A stretch of DNA of 45,960 nucleotides from Apostichopus parvimensis. Taxonomy: Eukaryota > Echinodermata > Holothuroidea > Aspidochirotida > Stichopodidae. The stretch's first letter is position 1; the number at the start of each line of letters is the position of its first letter. The position numbers and the translations under genes were made by a program. A model generated the notes under the pieces. It did not search any database. It was not told the origin of the DNA and worked only from the letters and a program-made list of their open reading frames with translations. The stretch covers positions 1 through 45,960 of the forward strand of contig KN895740.1 in the NCBI GenBank assembly GCA_000934455.1. The letters run 5' to 3'. This document shows positions 33,944-44,417 of the stretch, piece after piece.

Positions 33944-35342
33944 TATAGTTTTGGTTCTGCTATAGGTTGCCTAGGCATGTATAAGCCTACTGTTGTATTC
34001 GAACATTCTTGTCAGTGTTAACAGTTAGCGATTATTAGGCCTAATATACAATGACTAAGAAGACAAATTTGGGAAGTTTCATTGTGACACTGTATGTTAA
34101 GTGGGAGTGAGGTACCATTATGTTATTGTGAAAGCAATCAAGCCCATCAGTGTACTATGCCTCATAGACATTACTGTATATGGAGTGATTGTGTGTATGA
34201 AGGCCTAGGCTTCAGAATTCTTTCAACTTCTTTGTTAGTAGTCATTCATTGTGTTGAATGAATAATGCCGACTCCTAGGGCAACAAGTATTTCCTATCTG
34301 GGTGTATAGACTGGAACATGACCTTGTTATTTCCTGTCTTTGAACATCAGCTACTTATAAATTTTCTAGATTTTGCTTTCTAAATTCTGTCCAGCGATAA
34401 TATGACATATTGCTATCTCCATAATTATATTTGTATATTAAAATCCTCGGATAGATTACAGGGGGTAATATAAAAGTGTTTTAAATCGATGGATTTCAAT
34501 TGCTGATAAAGAGGTATCATGGTTTTGTTCCTGTCAATATTTTTGATTCTGAGTAAACTGACAAGATAGTACGTAAATATGATAGTTAGTTTTTTCTTCT
34601 GTGAAACATCCTATTTTTGACTGTCATCTATAGATGGGAATAGTTTAAACGAGGTAGAAGAAAGAAATTCCTTTTCCAAGCCTTCTTATTTGGGCAGGTG
34701 AAAACAAAAGCCTAGCCCCTAGTAGGAACAAAGGCTGCCCATCCCCCTCAACTGGGTTGAGCAATGAATTACCTTGAAAATATGTTTTGTGACTAACAAA
34801 AGGTAAAAAAAACGAGAGAGAGTATAGAGAAGAAAAAAAAAGGTGTCCATTGGAGTATGAAACTATTGACAAGTACTACAAGTGACTTCGAATGGTATGT
34901 GTGAATAGTCGAGCCTGGCACTGATCGAACTTCAATAGAGAATCTAATTGTCAATCTATCATGCATTGAAATTTAGTGTAAACTGATCAAATAATAGATT
35001 CTGTTTTTTTTTTTATTATTATAATGACATGTGTGGTATGCAAATTTTTCACCTTGACTGAATGAATAGTACTGTACTACAGCTAAAAATATGACTTAAG
35101 TCTATGACATTAACTCTTCAGTTACTCACTTTTAAAATATGATGAAGTCATTGATGTTGGTTGGTACTGTACTTGGTAAACATGTGTGCACAATAACTTT
35201 ATTCTGAAAATCTGCTTGCTACAATAAAAAATTTGAAACCTACAGTATGAAATTTTCCTTAAAGGTAATGAGAGCAGTTTTGAAGAACTTAGTATGCATA
35301 GACTCTGGATGTGCGACCTGATTAATTCACTTTGGCTTTGAG
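33944..35342. other. Non-coding stretch, nothing recognised
   Basis: AT-rich with a T run near 35005. AGGCCTAGGC words occur near 34036 and 34201. Confidence 0.4.
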
Positions 35343-35473
35343 TACAACGTTTCTGTATGCTGGCGTGTTGGACGAATCTAACAGTAATATAGTAATTTCC
35401 GACTTTGCAATCCATGATATAGTCACTGCCGACTGTGCAAACTGCAACCCCCCCTCACAATTTTGCAAGGTTG
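35343..35473 (+). CDS. Candidate internal exon, Cys-containing protein
   Basis: The acceptor TTCACTTTGGCTTTGAG precedes 131 bp that end AAGGTTG|GTAAGA. The open frame enters in phase 2 and leaves in phase 1. It reads TTFLYAGVLDESNSNIVIS, then DFAIHDIVTADCANCNPP and SQFCKV. Four Cys in the last third (C..C and another C) suggest an extracellular module, consistent with a signal-peptide gene upstream on the same strand. The 29430-29556 exon leaves in phase 1, so at least one intervening exon would be needed. The minus strand is open here too, which weakens the call. Confidence 0.3.
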
Positions 35474-35537
35474 GTAAGAGTGACTCCATACTCTTTTTGC
35501 CTTCTTTCTGCATTTGTTTGTAAATACTCACAAAAGT

Positions 35538-35576
35538 AGCTGAAGGACACTGCAGCCCCTGCAGCGTCCTTCAGCT
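35538..35576. other. Near-perfect 18-bp hairpin with 3-nt loop
   Basis: AGCTGAAGGACACTGCAG (35538-35555), CCC, then CTGCAGCGTCCTTCAGCT (35559-35576). The arms are complementary at 17 of 18 positions; the single A/C mismatch becomes a G-U pair in a minus-strand transcript. It lies 64 bp after the exon candidate ending at 35473. Confidence 0.9.
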
Positions 35577-36176
35577 AGGCTGTGTAGTATGAAATCTATG
35601 GTGGAACACAGTCTCACACAATAGGCAAAAGGAGGTTTGCAGCTCTGATAATTCTTGATTATTTGCGATATATTGATTCCTCTTAAAATATGAGCTGGAT
35701 TTTACATCTGCTGCAGTTTTTCTTTGTGACACAGTGCCTTGTAAACCTCTTTACGAACTGTACAACAACGGAGAAGCAGTTTCAGAATTAGCAGCTGCTA
35801 CCTGCTACCGAAATTATTGATACACCTTCATAAATATGATAATTCCATATTTTCTTTACTGCTCATTTACTTGGTAAATTTCAGGTCTGGAAAAGATGTC
35901 TCTGTGATGTAGATATTGTCCAGTCTGTGTGAGGAGTGAGTTAATCTCATTCCAGTGTGTCTGTGGAATATATTACAACAGGATGTTTGTGGACTAAATG
36001 GCATACTACAAGGGCAGACTGCTTGTGTATAGGCTCTAGGACACCGTTGTTACAAATGAATCCACTGTATGGATGCCATAAAACGGGATGCTTACAATGA
36101 CTGAAAGCAGATGTAGCTGATTAAATCGACGATTTGATTAAGCTTTTATTAATCTAGTGAAGGTATTATAGAGTGA
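35577..36176. other. Non-coding stretch, nothing recognised
   Basis: No repeat or exon signal noticed. Confidence 0.4.
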
Positions 36177-36352
36177 ATTTACTTTGCTCCGCACTTATCC
36201 GTCTGCCCACAATCAATAGCACTCTCGTTCTACCATGTCTAGAATGAACTTGTAACCTTTCAACACTGTGCGCCCTCTATGATTGGACCCCTTGGTCAAT
36301 GCCCTTCCTTCTCATACTACCACCCAAAGTGTCTACATTGTTTGTTTTTTGC
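36177..36352 (+). mobile_element. Foldback-family MITE copy (one arm plus extension)
   Basis: Starts ATTTACTTTGCTCCGCACTT, continues CACTCTCGTTCTACCATGTC and CACTGTGCGCCCTCTATGAT, then CCTTCCTTCTCATACTACCA. It shares this order with the 37.3 and 39.3 kb copies, so they form a longer subfamily than the two-armed 5.7 kb copy. The right terminus is uncertain. Confidence 0.75.
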
Positions 36353-36524
36353 GACGGTTTAATTTCTACTTAATTCGATCGGAACGGTTTCCTAGGACCT
36401 TTGGTTAGTATTTGCTGGAAGTAGGAATTGCACTTCATTCAGAGTGAATTCGTCGGGTTCAACATTCATCATCTGTTAACTGGCGCAGGGCGGTATTGCT
36501 GTAGTACTCTTTAGTTTGTAGAAT

Positions 36525-36566
36525 AGACAGACAAACAGACAGACACCCACCCACCCACCTACCCAC
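36525..36566. repeat. ACAG/CCCA microsatellites
   Basis: (ACAG)n with interruptions is followed directly by (CCCA)n: compound simple repeats. Confidence 0.85.
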
Positions 36567-37162
36567 ATGACCATTTTATGATGTTGAAACTATAAAAAGA
36601 ATTTGTTAAGGACAATGACAGTTTCCACTAATAGAAGAACATACAGTCTAGTTAAGCAGACTTGTTAGTTTGCTTTCTCCTGAATTCATTAGTTTAACTT
36701 CCTTGGCATTCATATCATTCCTCTATCATACAGCCCATTCAACATCTGGAAATAATCTACTTTGATCATGTTTTAATTACAGAAAATGACTCTATAGTGG
36801 TTACATATGTGTGCCAGTGTGCACATTCCTGACTTCCTAGTACCCAGCATTAATACAAGTAAAGTATACAGACTAGCCAGTCACACCACGTGTCAGACCT
36901 TTCACGAATACTGTTATTTATGAGCTCAGCTAATAATGAAGGCTGCTGTATCATCTTTTTACAATGACTCTCTATGAAAAGTGTCCTAAATTAATTAACA
37001 TAACCCGATCTGCTCTTACATATGAAAATTCTTCCCAACTCCTTTGGGTCTCCTTGTCTTGATGAACCTGTGTAAACCATTTGTCTTGGATCCATGTACT
37101 ACTGTACAAGTTAAAATAGATTGGTTTACTTGCTGTTTATATGCATTGCACTTCCTGCAAGG

Positions 37163-37261
37163 TCACAAGATGGATGCCGGAATGAAATTCTTAGACGTGT
37201 CTGGGAGATTGGGAGTAGCAATGTCTTGTTACAGTATGAAAATTAGCCTTCCGTCTTCTTA
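37163..37261 (+). CDS. Very weak terminal-exon candidate
   Basis: The acceptor TTGCACTTCCTGCAAG is followed by two open frames. One frame, entered in phase 1 (which fits the exon ending at 35473), reads HKMDAGMKFLDVSGRLG and runs to a TAG at 37259. The other reads QDGCRNEILRRVWEIG and also ends in a stop. Nothing distinguishes them and no family is recognised. Confidence 0.15.
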
Positions 37262-37328
37262 GTGATAACAAAAGAATGTTGCCGTATGTTGCCAATATGC
37301 TGCTGCTCATCACTCATGTGAAACATAG

Positions 37329-37476
37329 ATTTACTTCGTTCCTGGCTTACATGTCTCCCCACAACCATAGCACTCTTGTTCTACCGTGCCTAAAATGAAC
37401 TGGTAACCTGTCGGGCCCCTCCGATCAATGCCCTTCCTTCTCATTCTACCACCCGAAGTGCCTACATCGTTCGTTT
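37329..37476 (+). mobile_element. Foldback-family MITE copy
   Basis: ATTTACTTCGTTCCTGGCTT, then ACATGTCTCCCCACAACCAT, GCACTCTTGTTCTACCGTG, and CCTTCCTTCTCATTCTACCA. The CACTGTGCGCCCTCTATG centre is shortened to CCTGTCGGGCCCC. Confidence 0.8.
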
Positions 37477-38129
37477 ATGGTGTGGATTATTTTTCGACCC
37501 TCCCTTTCAATGTGTCCTCTGTAGTCTCCACGAAGTCCAGTCCTTTGAGATGTTTTCAAGTGTGTTTAATTTATCATTTAATGTGCACAGTCTACAAGAG
37601 TTATATGTGTCCATCACCCAACATTTGAGAAATGGAAGCTTAACCTACAAGGCTGGCAAAACTTAAGACTTGCATTTGGCATGGAAAAAAGTACCATCTT
37701 GAAGTTGCACACATGTTTTAATTTAAAGGGTTATACTAGAGATGTAGACTTAAATATAAATATAAGTGTAATCTCATAAATTTCTTCTAGTGTGAATCTG
37801 TCAGAGTGAAAAAAATGGGGATTTCCTCTTGAAATCTCTTTTCTGTTGCTTTCCTTGAGGCTAATTCTTGATACCTTCAAATCATTTGTCCTTTGATGGT
37901 AAATAAAATGACCATCCATTGATCCTCCCTCCCCCTTACATGCCCTCTTCCCCAGTCCACAAAATATGAAATTCCAACCAGAAAATGAATGTTGACAAAC
38001 TACTATCAACAACTTTTCACAAAGTATCAAATTCTCACAAACGTTGAGTATTCACTAATCAGATAAAATCTGTCGTGAACCGGGTGAGTTTGAGTTTGTC
38101 TGGCCTGTAGTAGAAGCTGCGAATGCATT
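37477..38129. other. Non-coding stretch, nothing recognised
   Basis: Short frames without support. Confidence 0.4.
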
Positions 38130-38200
38130 CATCGGACTGCGATTTGCATCGGACTGCGATTTGCATCAGACTGCGATTTGCATCGGACTGCGATTTGCAT
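38130..38200. repeat. 17-bp tandem repeat, four copies
   Basis: CATCGGACTGCGATTTG is repeated at 38130, 38147, 38164 and 38181. One substitution (G to A) occurs in copy three and a partial CAT follows. It is more CpG-rich than its surroundings. Confidence 0.95.
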
Positions 38201-39259
38201 TTGATCCTCGTTACTGTATAGCTGTAGGAAACGGGAAAAGCAAACATTTGAAAAAGCATCGCGCAGTCTACATCGTTTCCAGAAAGAGGAAATTATCGGC
38301 TTCCAATTGCCAGTTTGAGTTGAACTTTTTCTCTTCATAATTTTGACTTTCAGCAACTTGTTGAACATGTAACGGTAATAATAATTTCATTGACAAGACC
38401 AGTGCCCTGGAAGCATTTTTTCCCATAATGGAGTTATTGTAATTAAATATTTTTTGCTCTTGAAATTTCTTTAATGTTTAATAAAGTGTGTGGGCTGTCG
38501 GCCTGTCGCATGTAGGGATATCGTCTGAAGAAAAAAAATGAAATCACAACACTTCATTCCGTGGCTTTAGAGGACAGCAACCAAAGTGCTGTTACTGTAC
38601 ACTTAAATAGGTTAAATAGATATAAAATATTAGAACACCAAACAAATTTTTTGTGTCTTTTTTTGAGTTCAGTTACAACTGCTGCCCTCTATTGATAGTC
38701 TTTTTTTGCGCTATTCCTTTCAAGGGTTAAACTGCACTTCTTTCATAGTGTAGATCTGTCTGCACTGTACAGTTGTAATTGATAACATGCACAGCTTACT
38801 TCCCTCATGTGCAAATGCATTATCCGCTAATACTATTTGGTCAATTTGGTTCAATTTGGTCAAGTCTTCAAACATGGGGCGTTTGGCTACCATCCATCCA
38901 GGCCCTAACTCTTCCTTCCCCTTTGACCATTCATATGTAAAGTCGTGAAAAATTGGTCCAATTTTCATTGTATCGATAGCGTTTGCAGTTTCCCCAGCTA
39001 ATCAGTCTATAAACTCATGGTTTGTAGCAAGACCTGACATACATACATGAGAAATTTAAATTATATCTGCTCCTCTTTCATATGTCTCCACTTAACATGT
39101 GCACTTCTCCTATCCTTCTAACTTTACTTATTAAAGGCTTTTGAATAAATTCAAGGCGTATTCTTTGAAATGTGACCTACTAGCATAGTAGACAGTTGAC
39201 CGCCTACCAACTATTGAATTACCATCTGACTGTACCCTACATTTGTTTCGTTTACTACA
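38201..39259. other. Non-coding stretch, nothing recognised
   Basis: An 82-codon minus-strand frame (38720-38968) has no domain or splice support. Confidence 0.4.
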
Positions 39260-39430
39260 ATTTACTTCGCTCCTCGCTAACCTGTCTCCTCACAACCTCT
39301 GCACTCATTCTACTGTGTCTAGAGTGAACTGGAAACCTTTCAACACTGTGCACCTTCCATGATTGGACCCCTCTGGTCAGTGCCCTCCCTTCTCATTCTA
39401 CTAACCAGAGTGTTTAGACGATCGTTTCGG
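39260..39430 (+). mobile_element. Foldback-family MITE copy
   Basis: ATTTACTTCGCTCCTCGCTA, ACCTGTCTCCTCACAACCTC, then CACTGTGCACCTTCCATGAT and CTCCCTTCTCATTCTACTAA. Its order is collinear with the 36.2 kb copy throughout. Confidence 0.82.
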
Positions 39431-40072
39431 CCTCGGAGTAGTTTTTGTAATGTACCTACTGTACCCCTTACACTTTTAATACACTGAATGCATTAATGGA
39501 CATTTGTCCAGTTAATGATAATTGCAAATAACCTAGAAATAACATTCTGTATACACTACACAATCGCCTTAGAGAGGCCTTAAATAGTTTAGAATTGAGC
39601 AACTTGTGTGGCTCTGAAACGGTAGTTGAAATATCAGAATAGAATGTTTTGGATAGAAGTAGTCAGATAGATAATTTATTTTGATTGTGCATTTAGATCT
39701 CTTACCTGTTATTTAAAGCAGCTTTTGGAGTTGATTTTGATGAAGATTTTGATGCTGTTTTATACTAAAATCTCACATCAATAAAACTCATGATCTTGAT
39801 TTGACCAGCCAAACTTTCCATTGAAGTTGTATAATTGAGTAAAAATCCAAATTTCTAAATTTTAATGTAATGTTTAAACTGGGCTTGGTGATAGTCAGTT
39901 GCATAGTATGGGGGTGGGGAAGGAAGGGCAAGGGTTAGGGAGAAGGAAGTACATATGTCTCACTCTCAAGGTGTTCCAGTTGTGTGTGGACAGGTAAGAA
40001 CGTTGTGTCAAAGCAAGGTATGGTTCATTTTCCCACCTTTCTGTCGATGCACTATTCAAATACTCAACTTTT
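39431..40072. other. Non-coding stretch, nothing recognised
   Basis: A donor-like ACAG|GTAAGA near 39992 follows an open frame, but the only acceptor upstream is purine-rich. Confidence 0.35.
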
Positions 40073-40477
40073 TTTGGTTTCGATGACAAGAGAAATCTAT
40101 GCAGTCATGATGTTGTATGTATGTGTATGTGTATGCGTGTAGATGTGTGTGTGTGTGACGCCTTGCTTGTAAACATGATATTTCAAGAATCTCATAGTTG
40201 ACATGTAGATACCCCATATTAATTGAGTAGAAGAACCCTATTGTTTCTATGGAGGTCAAAGGTTATCTGAGGTCATCAGAGGTCAAACACTGAATACCTT
40301 GTAAATTGGATATCTAAAGATACTGTAGGAAGCATTGACACTTATCATATTTATCATAGGTCAAAGGTCATCCGAGGTCACCACAGATCAAATATTGAAA
40401 AACCTGCGTTTATCATTACATGGTGGTTCAGGACATTTATACTATAAAAGCTATTTCTGGTGAACAGTGTAATGAAG
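40073..40477 (+). repeat. Dispersed composite element with AGGTCA repeats, copy 2
   Basis: Same 5' flank (TTTGGTTTCGATGACAAGAG) and 3' flank (TGGTGGTTCAGGACATTTAT, TTTCTGGTGAACA) as the 33.0 kb element. Only one full and one shortened unit lie inside, starting at 40253 and 40358 (105 bp apart). Half-sites: AGGTCA-A-AGGTTA, AGGTCA-TCAG-AGGTCA, then AGGTCA-A-AGGTCA and AGGTCA-CCAC-AGATCA. Confidence 0.82.
40110..40158. repeat. (TG/TA)n microsatellite within the element
   Basis: TATGTATGTGTATGTG...TGTGTGTGTGTGTG lies in the 5' flank; a shorter GTGTGTGTGTG occupies the same place in copy 1 (33051-33062). Confidence 0.85.
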
Positions 40478-41646
40478 CCATCAAAATCACAGTGCATTTT
40501 GCATTCAGGTTATTCTTTTCTCATATTGGTTCCTGTATAAGCCAATTTTGTCAAGGTTTTTGAGGTAATCTGGATAATTCTTATTATTTTTTGCTATCAT
40601 GTTGCTTAGGGTCCCATCAATCTATTTCAAGTGCTTTTCAATAGATTCCTTTGAAACGAGGAAACCATAACGAAGAGTTCTTTTATAGTGTGGATGGTCT
40701 GTATGGCAACATAGAGAATAATATGGTAGGTGACGCTTCTGAGTGTTAAATCTATGGAGAGATTTTCTCCTAACATTTTAAGAAGGAAAGTTAACAAAGG
40801 GGTAGGGGAGAAGGAAACCCAAGATAGGCCATTCACCAGGGCTGTTTAACCTGCCTTCTTTTCAAAGAGAAAATCTTCCTGAATGGGAAGAAAATGGACT
40901 GGCGAGACGTTGAGATAACCTACAAGTGTACAGTGAAAGAAAAGTGTTAGAAAGCTAGTCTGTGTTGTCAAACTGTTGTGTTGTCCTTGTTGTATACCTC
41001 GGGGGAAAAGATTTCCATTCCAACTATTATAATATAAAAGCTGTGGAAAAGGTAATTGATTCTTTGCTTGTTGGATTCTGATAATTCATAATGGTTAGCT
41101 GCCTAGAGTAGAGATTTCTGCAGTGTTCCCTTTATCGTGCATACATGTGGTGGAAAGACAATATAAAGTAATGGTTTTTGTGCCTATAGGATTGCAAAAT
41201 TTAAACTGATAATTGCACACCGTTGTGGAACCTAGCTTACACCCTATAGTTCAAAACAAGAGAGAGAGACACAGAGAAAGTGAGAGTGAGAGAGGAAAGA
41301 ACAGGTGATGCTTAATAAAAGCCGTCTTGATAACATGTTTTTACTGGAATAGATAATAAATAACTAGCCAATTAACAAGTGTTTAGTGTAAAAAAGTAAT
41401 AGAACATTAAGAGTGTCTTTTAACGGTTTCATCCAATTAAATTGTAAGTTGGCTAATAAAACTAATAATCTGTTGGTAAACTTTGCAGACATTGGTGACT
41501 ACATGCAGACAACTGAGAATTAGAAAAATCAATATATTCTTGTCAGGATTAGATTGTCAATGCCAGTGGATGGGATGGTTAGTTATAATTACCCCAAGAT
41601 TTGTTTCTTTAATCTGTTTAAACTCCATTCTTCTCTTTTCTTATAG
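40478..41646. other. Non-coding stretch with a GA-rich tract
   Basis: Only a GA-rich simple repeat at 41259-41300 was noted. Probable intron. Confidence 0.35.
41259..41300. repeat. (GA)n-rich simple repeat
   Basis: AGAGAGAGAGACACAGAG and AGTGAGAGTGAGAGAGG: an interrupted GA microsatellite. Confidence 0.8.
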
Positions 41647-41735
41647 TCAACAATGAAGCAAAGATTCAATTAATTATCGCAACTGTCTGGTTCTCTCAAA
41701 ATTTCTTTATAAACCTGATAAAGTTGAGAGCTTGA
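41647..41735 (+). CDS. Candidate terminal exon after a strong acceptor
   Basis: CCATTCTTCTCTTTTCTTAT then AG is an excellent acceptor. Entered in phase 1 (as the donors at 29557 and 35474 would require), the frame runs 28 codons, NNEAKIQLIIATVWFSQNF then FINLIKLRA, to TGA at 41733. The other two frames stop within nine codons. No poly(A) signal was seen nearby. The exon may instead be non-coding or spurious. Confidence 0.2.
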
Positions 41736-42401
41736 TCCCTTTTGTTATGTAAAGATCATCACTGTTGATCCCAAGTTTCAAGCACTTGAAAGTTGCTAGA
41801 AGTTTTCAAAAGTACTGTCCCGAACGTTTTGATCCCCGAAAGTTTGCCCCAGACATTTACGATTGTTAAAATAGACGGTTAAGTGTCTCCATGTGGCAAT
41901 AGGTGCTCTTACTAAGGTAGTAAAATATGCTTGTTTGAAAATTTTAGTATGGGTGAATCTGATTTTCTAGCAATTTTGGGGATAATACTGAATACCTTGA
42001 AGCTTAATCTTCATTTTGTACTGTTCCAGCTATCTTGTAAGTTGTAACACTAACTTGTGACTGGTTATGCTGTTTGTGACCAAAATCTCCAAATGTGTGT
42101 TTTAGTTTTACAATGGTAAATGAAAGAGTGGAGAATTTTTTTTTTTTTAAATTGGTAAGAGATCGACTAATAACAGTGTATAACAGTCAGTCCACTTGTA
42201 ATAGTGTGTATACTACCATTGCTAAGGTCTGATGGTTTCTAACAATGGGACCTTGGCCATCCCTAAACACTCCCTTACAGCTCTAAGTAATAGCATACTT
42301 AACAAGTCATGCATGGCTTTCCATATATTCAGACAAGAGAAAAGACCCCCCCTTCTTTGAGCACAAACGGAAGTCACTGATATTCTTTCTACCTTTCCCA
42401 G
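41736..42401. other. Non-coding stretch, nothing recognised
   Basis: AT-rich, with a T run near 42138. No element ends were found. Confidence 0.35.
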
Positions 42402-42518
42402 GGCTTTCAAAAATATCTGAAGAATAAAGGAAAAGATTTTGAGTGCTATTTGAGCTTTTTTTGGGGGACTATCCAAAGTGGAGATGAAGTCTATCTGAGC
42501 AAAGATACTAGAATCTGA
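42402..42518 (+). CDS. Very weak terminal-exon candidate
   Basis: The acceptor TTCTTTCTACCTTTCCCAG precedes a phase-0 frame of 38 codons, GFQKYLKNKGKDFECYLSFF then WGTIQSGDEVYLSKDTRI, ending in TGA. The opposite strand is open for 111 codons across the same interval, so low stop density may explain both. Confidence 0.15.
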   Translation, partial: GFQKYLKNKGKDFECYLSFFWGTIQSGDEVYLSKDTRI

Positions 42519-42585
42519 TTTAAAGTTATTCAAACAGTATGTATTTGCTGAAGCCAAAGTTTGTTCCTGTAAAGAAGTGACGGTG

Positions 42586-42614
42586 ATCGCTTCTCGGCTC
42601 TTTGGCCAAGATCA
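42586..42614 (+). ncRNA. U2 snRNA 5'-end-like fragment (pseudogene or SINE head)
   Basis: ATCGCTTCTCGGCTCTTTGG, then CCAAGATCA, matches the first 29 nt of metazoan U2 snRNA at 26 positions. The three differences lie in the stem-loop I region. Similarity ends there: the branch-point recognition sequence (GTAGTA) is absent. Instead a hairpin with GCATT/AATGC and CCCC/GGGG stems follows at 42621-42648. It is therefore not a functional U2 gene. Confidence 0.6.
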
Positions 42615-42620
42615 TTCAAA

Positions 42621-42648
42621 GCATTATGCTCCCCTTCTAGGGGAATGC
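42621..42648 (+). other. Hairpin downstream of the U2-like fragment
   Basis: GCATT, a 5-nt bulge, CCCC, loop TTCTA, GGGG, AATGC. Its regular placement after the U2-like head suggests a structured small-RNA-derived element. Confidence 0.6.
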
Positions 42649-42719
42649 ACACCTGACGATGATCACACAGTCACAGTCTCATTGCAGGGGGACTGGGGTT
42701 GAGAGCGGATCGGTCGGTT

Positions 42720-43012
42720 CGTTTGTTTGGTTTTTGGTGCCTACTGTAGGTTCTTTCCTGGGTGACTTTTCTTAAAAAGTATAAAAAGCTAAGGTGAAAC
42801 AGACAGCTACGTGAGCTTAATTATATAAACTCTAATTTCCCAACCATTTCCAGTCACAGATTAAGATTTTTAAGTTTAAATGGATATGGAGATCAGGATA
42901 ATTATTTGTTTCCAGTTTACATAAAGCACTTACCCATCTACACTTCAGAAAGCATGCATGTTGCCATTTCATAGGGCTATGATTTGTTGAATATAACATA
43001 TGTTTCAAAGAG
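42720..43012. other. Non-coding stretch, nothing recognised
   Basis: AT-rich, no signal seen. Confidence 0.4.
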
Positions 43013-43058
43013 AAGGGAAGGGAGGAGGGAGGGGAAGGGGAAGGGGTGGGTGAAAGGG
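43013..43058 (+). repeat. G-rich, quadruplex-capable tract
   Basis: GGGAAGGGAGGAGGGAGGGG followed by AAGGGGAAGGGGTGGG: seven runs of at least three G with spacers of one to four bases. Confidence 0.8.
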
Positions 43059-44409
43059 ATTCATGTCCCTTACTCCTTGTTATTTTATAAATAATTCATT
43101 ATTAAAATGTTTTATTTTCCATAATGATCTTTATTTTGCCCAGTGTTTCCACAGTGTTATGTTAAACTGACATAACAGCAATTTAACATGGTGCTATGCT
43201 GTACTTTCTTTGGGGGCTAAGAAGTAAAATAATCCACAGCAAATTTTTCTTTTTGTTCACTCCACTGTTACTTGTATCATTTCTAATTCGGCACTCAGAT
43301 CTACTGTACTGTACCTAACAGAATGGAAAAGAATCGGCTCAAAAAAGAACAAGAAAAGAGAAGGCTTAACAAATAGAAAGAATCGAAAAAGAAAATAATT
43401 TAAAATTTAATTTAAACCATCTGAACAAAATATTTTTTGTGCAAATCTTGATAATTTTTTGTTCAAACCATTAAATGTCAAATTTAAAGTCTTATTTCTA
43501 TTGACTTTATAATGACAGGATGGCACAGAGGCGCGTCGTCGTCGTGGATCTTTATAGATATTTAAGACGTCAATTTGTAAGAATTAATTGATTTCCATCG
43601 TTCTTCAACTATTTGTTTACCAATTTTTTGGAAATCCAAGTTACAGTAAGTGGCTCCTTGTGGCAGAAGTACAATACAAATTTTGTTTGGAGGAAATGTC
43701 AATAAAAGTGAACTGACCTGCTACTACTTCAATGACTTAGGCAAAGGGGAGGGATCTACAGTTAACAAACTTACATGGTGCATTTGCACAAAGGGAGGAC
43801 TTTCCTAAGGAATGTCTTGAGTGGTTGGGCTCCAAAATCCTTCAGCTTGGAGCACTAGCTGGAGACAAAGTGAAAACAAGGTTGGAAAAGAAGTTGTGAA
43901 CTTGGGTAAAAACAACTTACGCCTTTAAAGGCTCCAGAGAGCCTCTCCAATTGTCAAGTGTTTTTGCTGAAACTTTTTTTTTAAGCAACTGAACAGCCAC
44001 AAGTCAGGATTAAATTCCCCCCCCCCCCAAAAAGAAAGAGAGAAAAAAAAAAGGTCCCTCCCCATTGCGTAGAAAGGAGGTGTTTGTAACCCACTACAAA
44101 ACTTAATTAGGTTGCGAGGTGCGAAGAGAACCTCCAACAGCAGAGGGACGATTGAATAGACCTGTTGAGCTATAAAGTGTTCTAGAGGAAACTCCAAATT
44201 GCCGGTATTTTGGGTGACAAGAGCATCAAAGGGAACATTTAACGTAACAAAGGGTGCTATTGGTGGTGATTGAAAACTTTATTATTTCTATGTGGCTAAT
44301 GAGGTATCATTGTACTTTTGGTAGACTTATTTGGTCTCCATTTCCTATTGGCTTTGTTATGCTGCTCCTGAATTTGAAATCCTGTTTGCTCCCTTAAATG
44401 GAACATAGG
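43059..44409. other. Non-coding stretch, nothing recognised
   Basis: Contains a C12 run at about 44017-44028 next to an A-rich tract, and a CGTCGTCGTCG triplet run near 43533. A 90-codon minus-strand frame over the C run is unsupported. Confidence 0.4.
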
Positions 44410-44417
44410 GTTATATA

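Noticed and set aside
41647..41735. Resemblance of the frame to the N-terminal extracellular exon of nicotinic/Cys-loop receptors
   Set aside because: Only scattered matches (such as T.VW..Q) and a stop codon follow within 28 codons; no other receptor exons are visible.
42222..42557. 111-codon minus-strand frame
   Set aside because: Both strands are open over much of this interval and no family is recognised. It lies directly before the U2-like fragment and may be repeat sequence.
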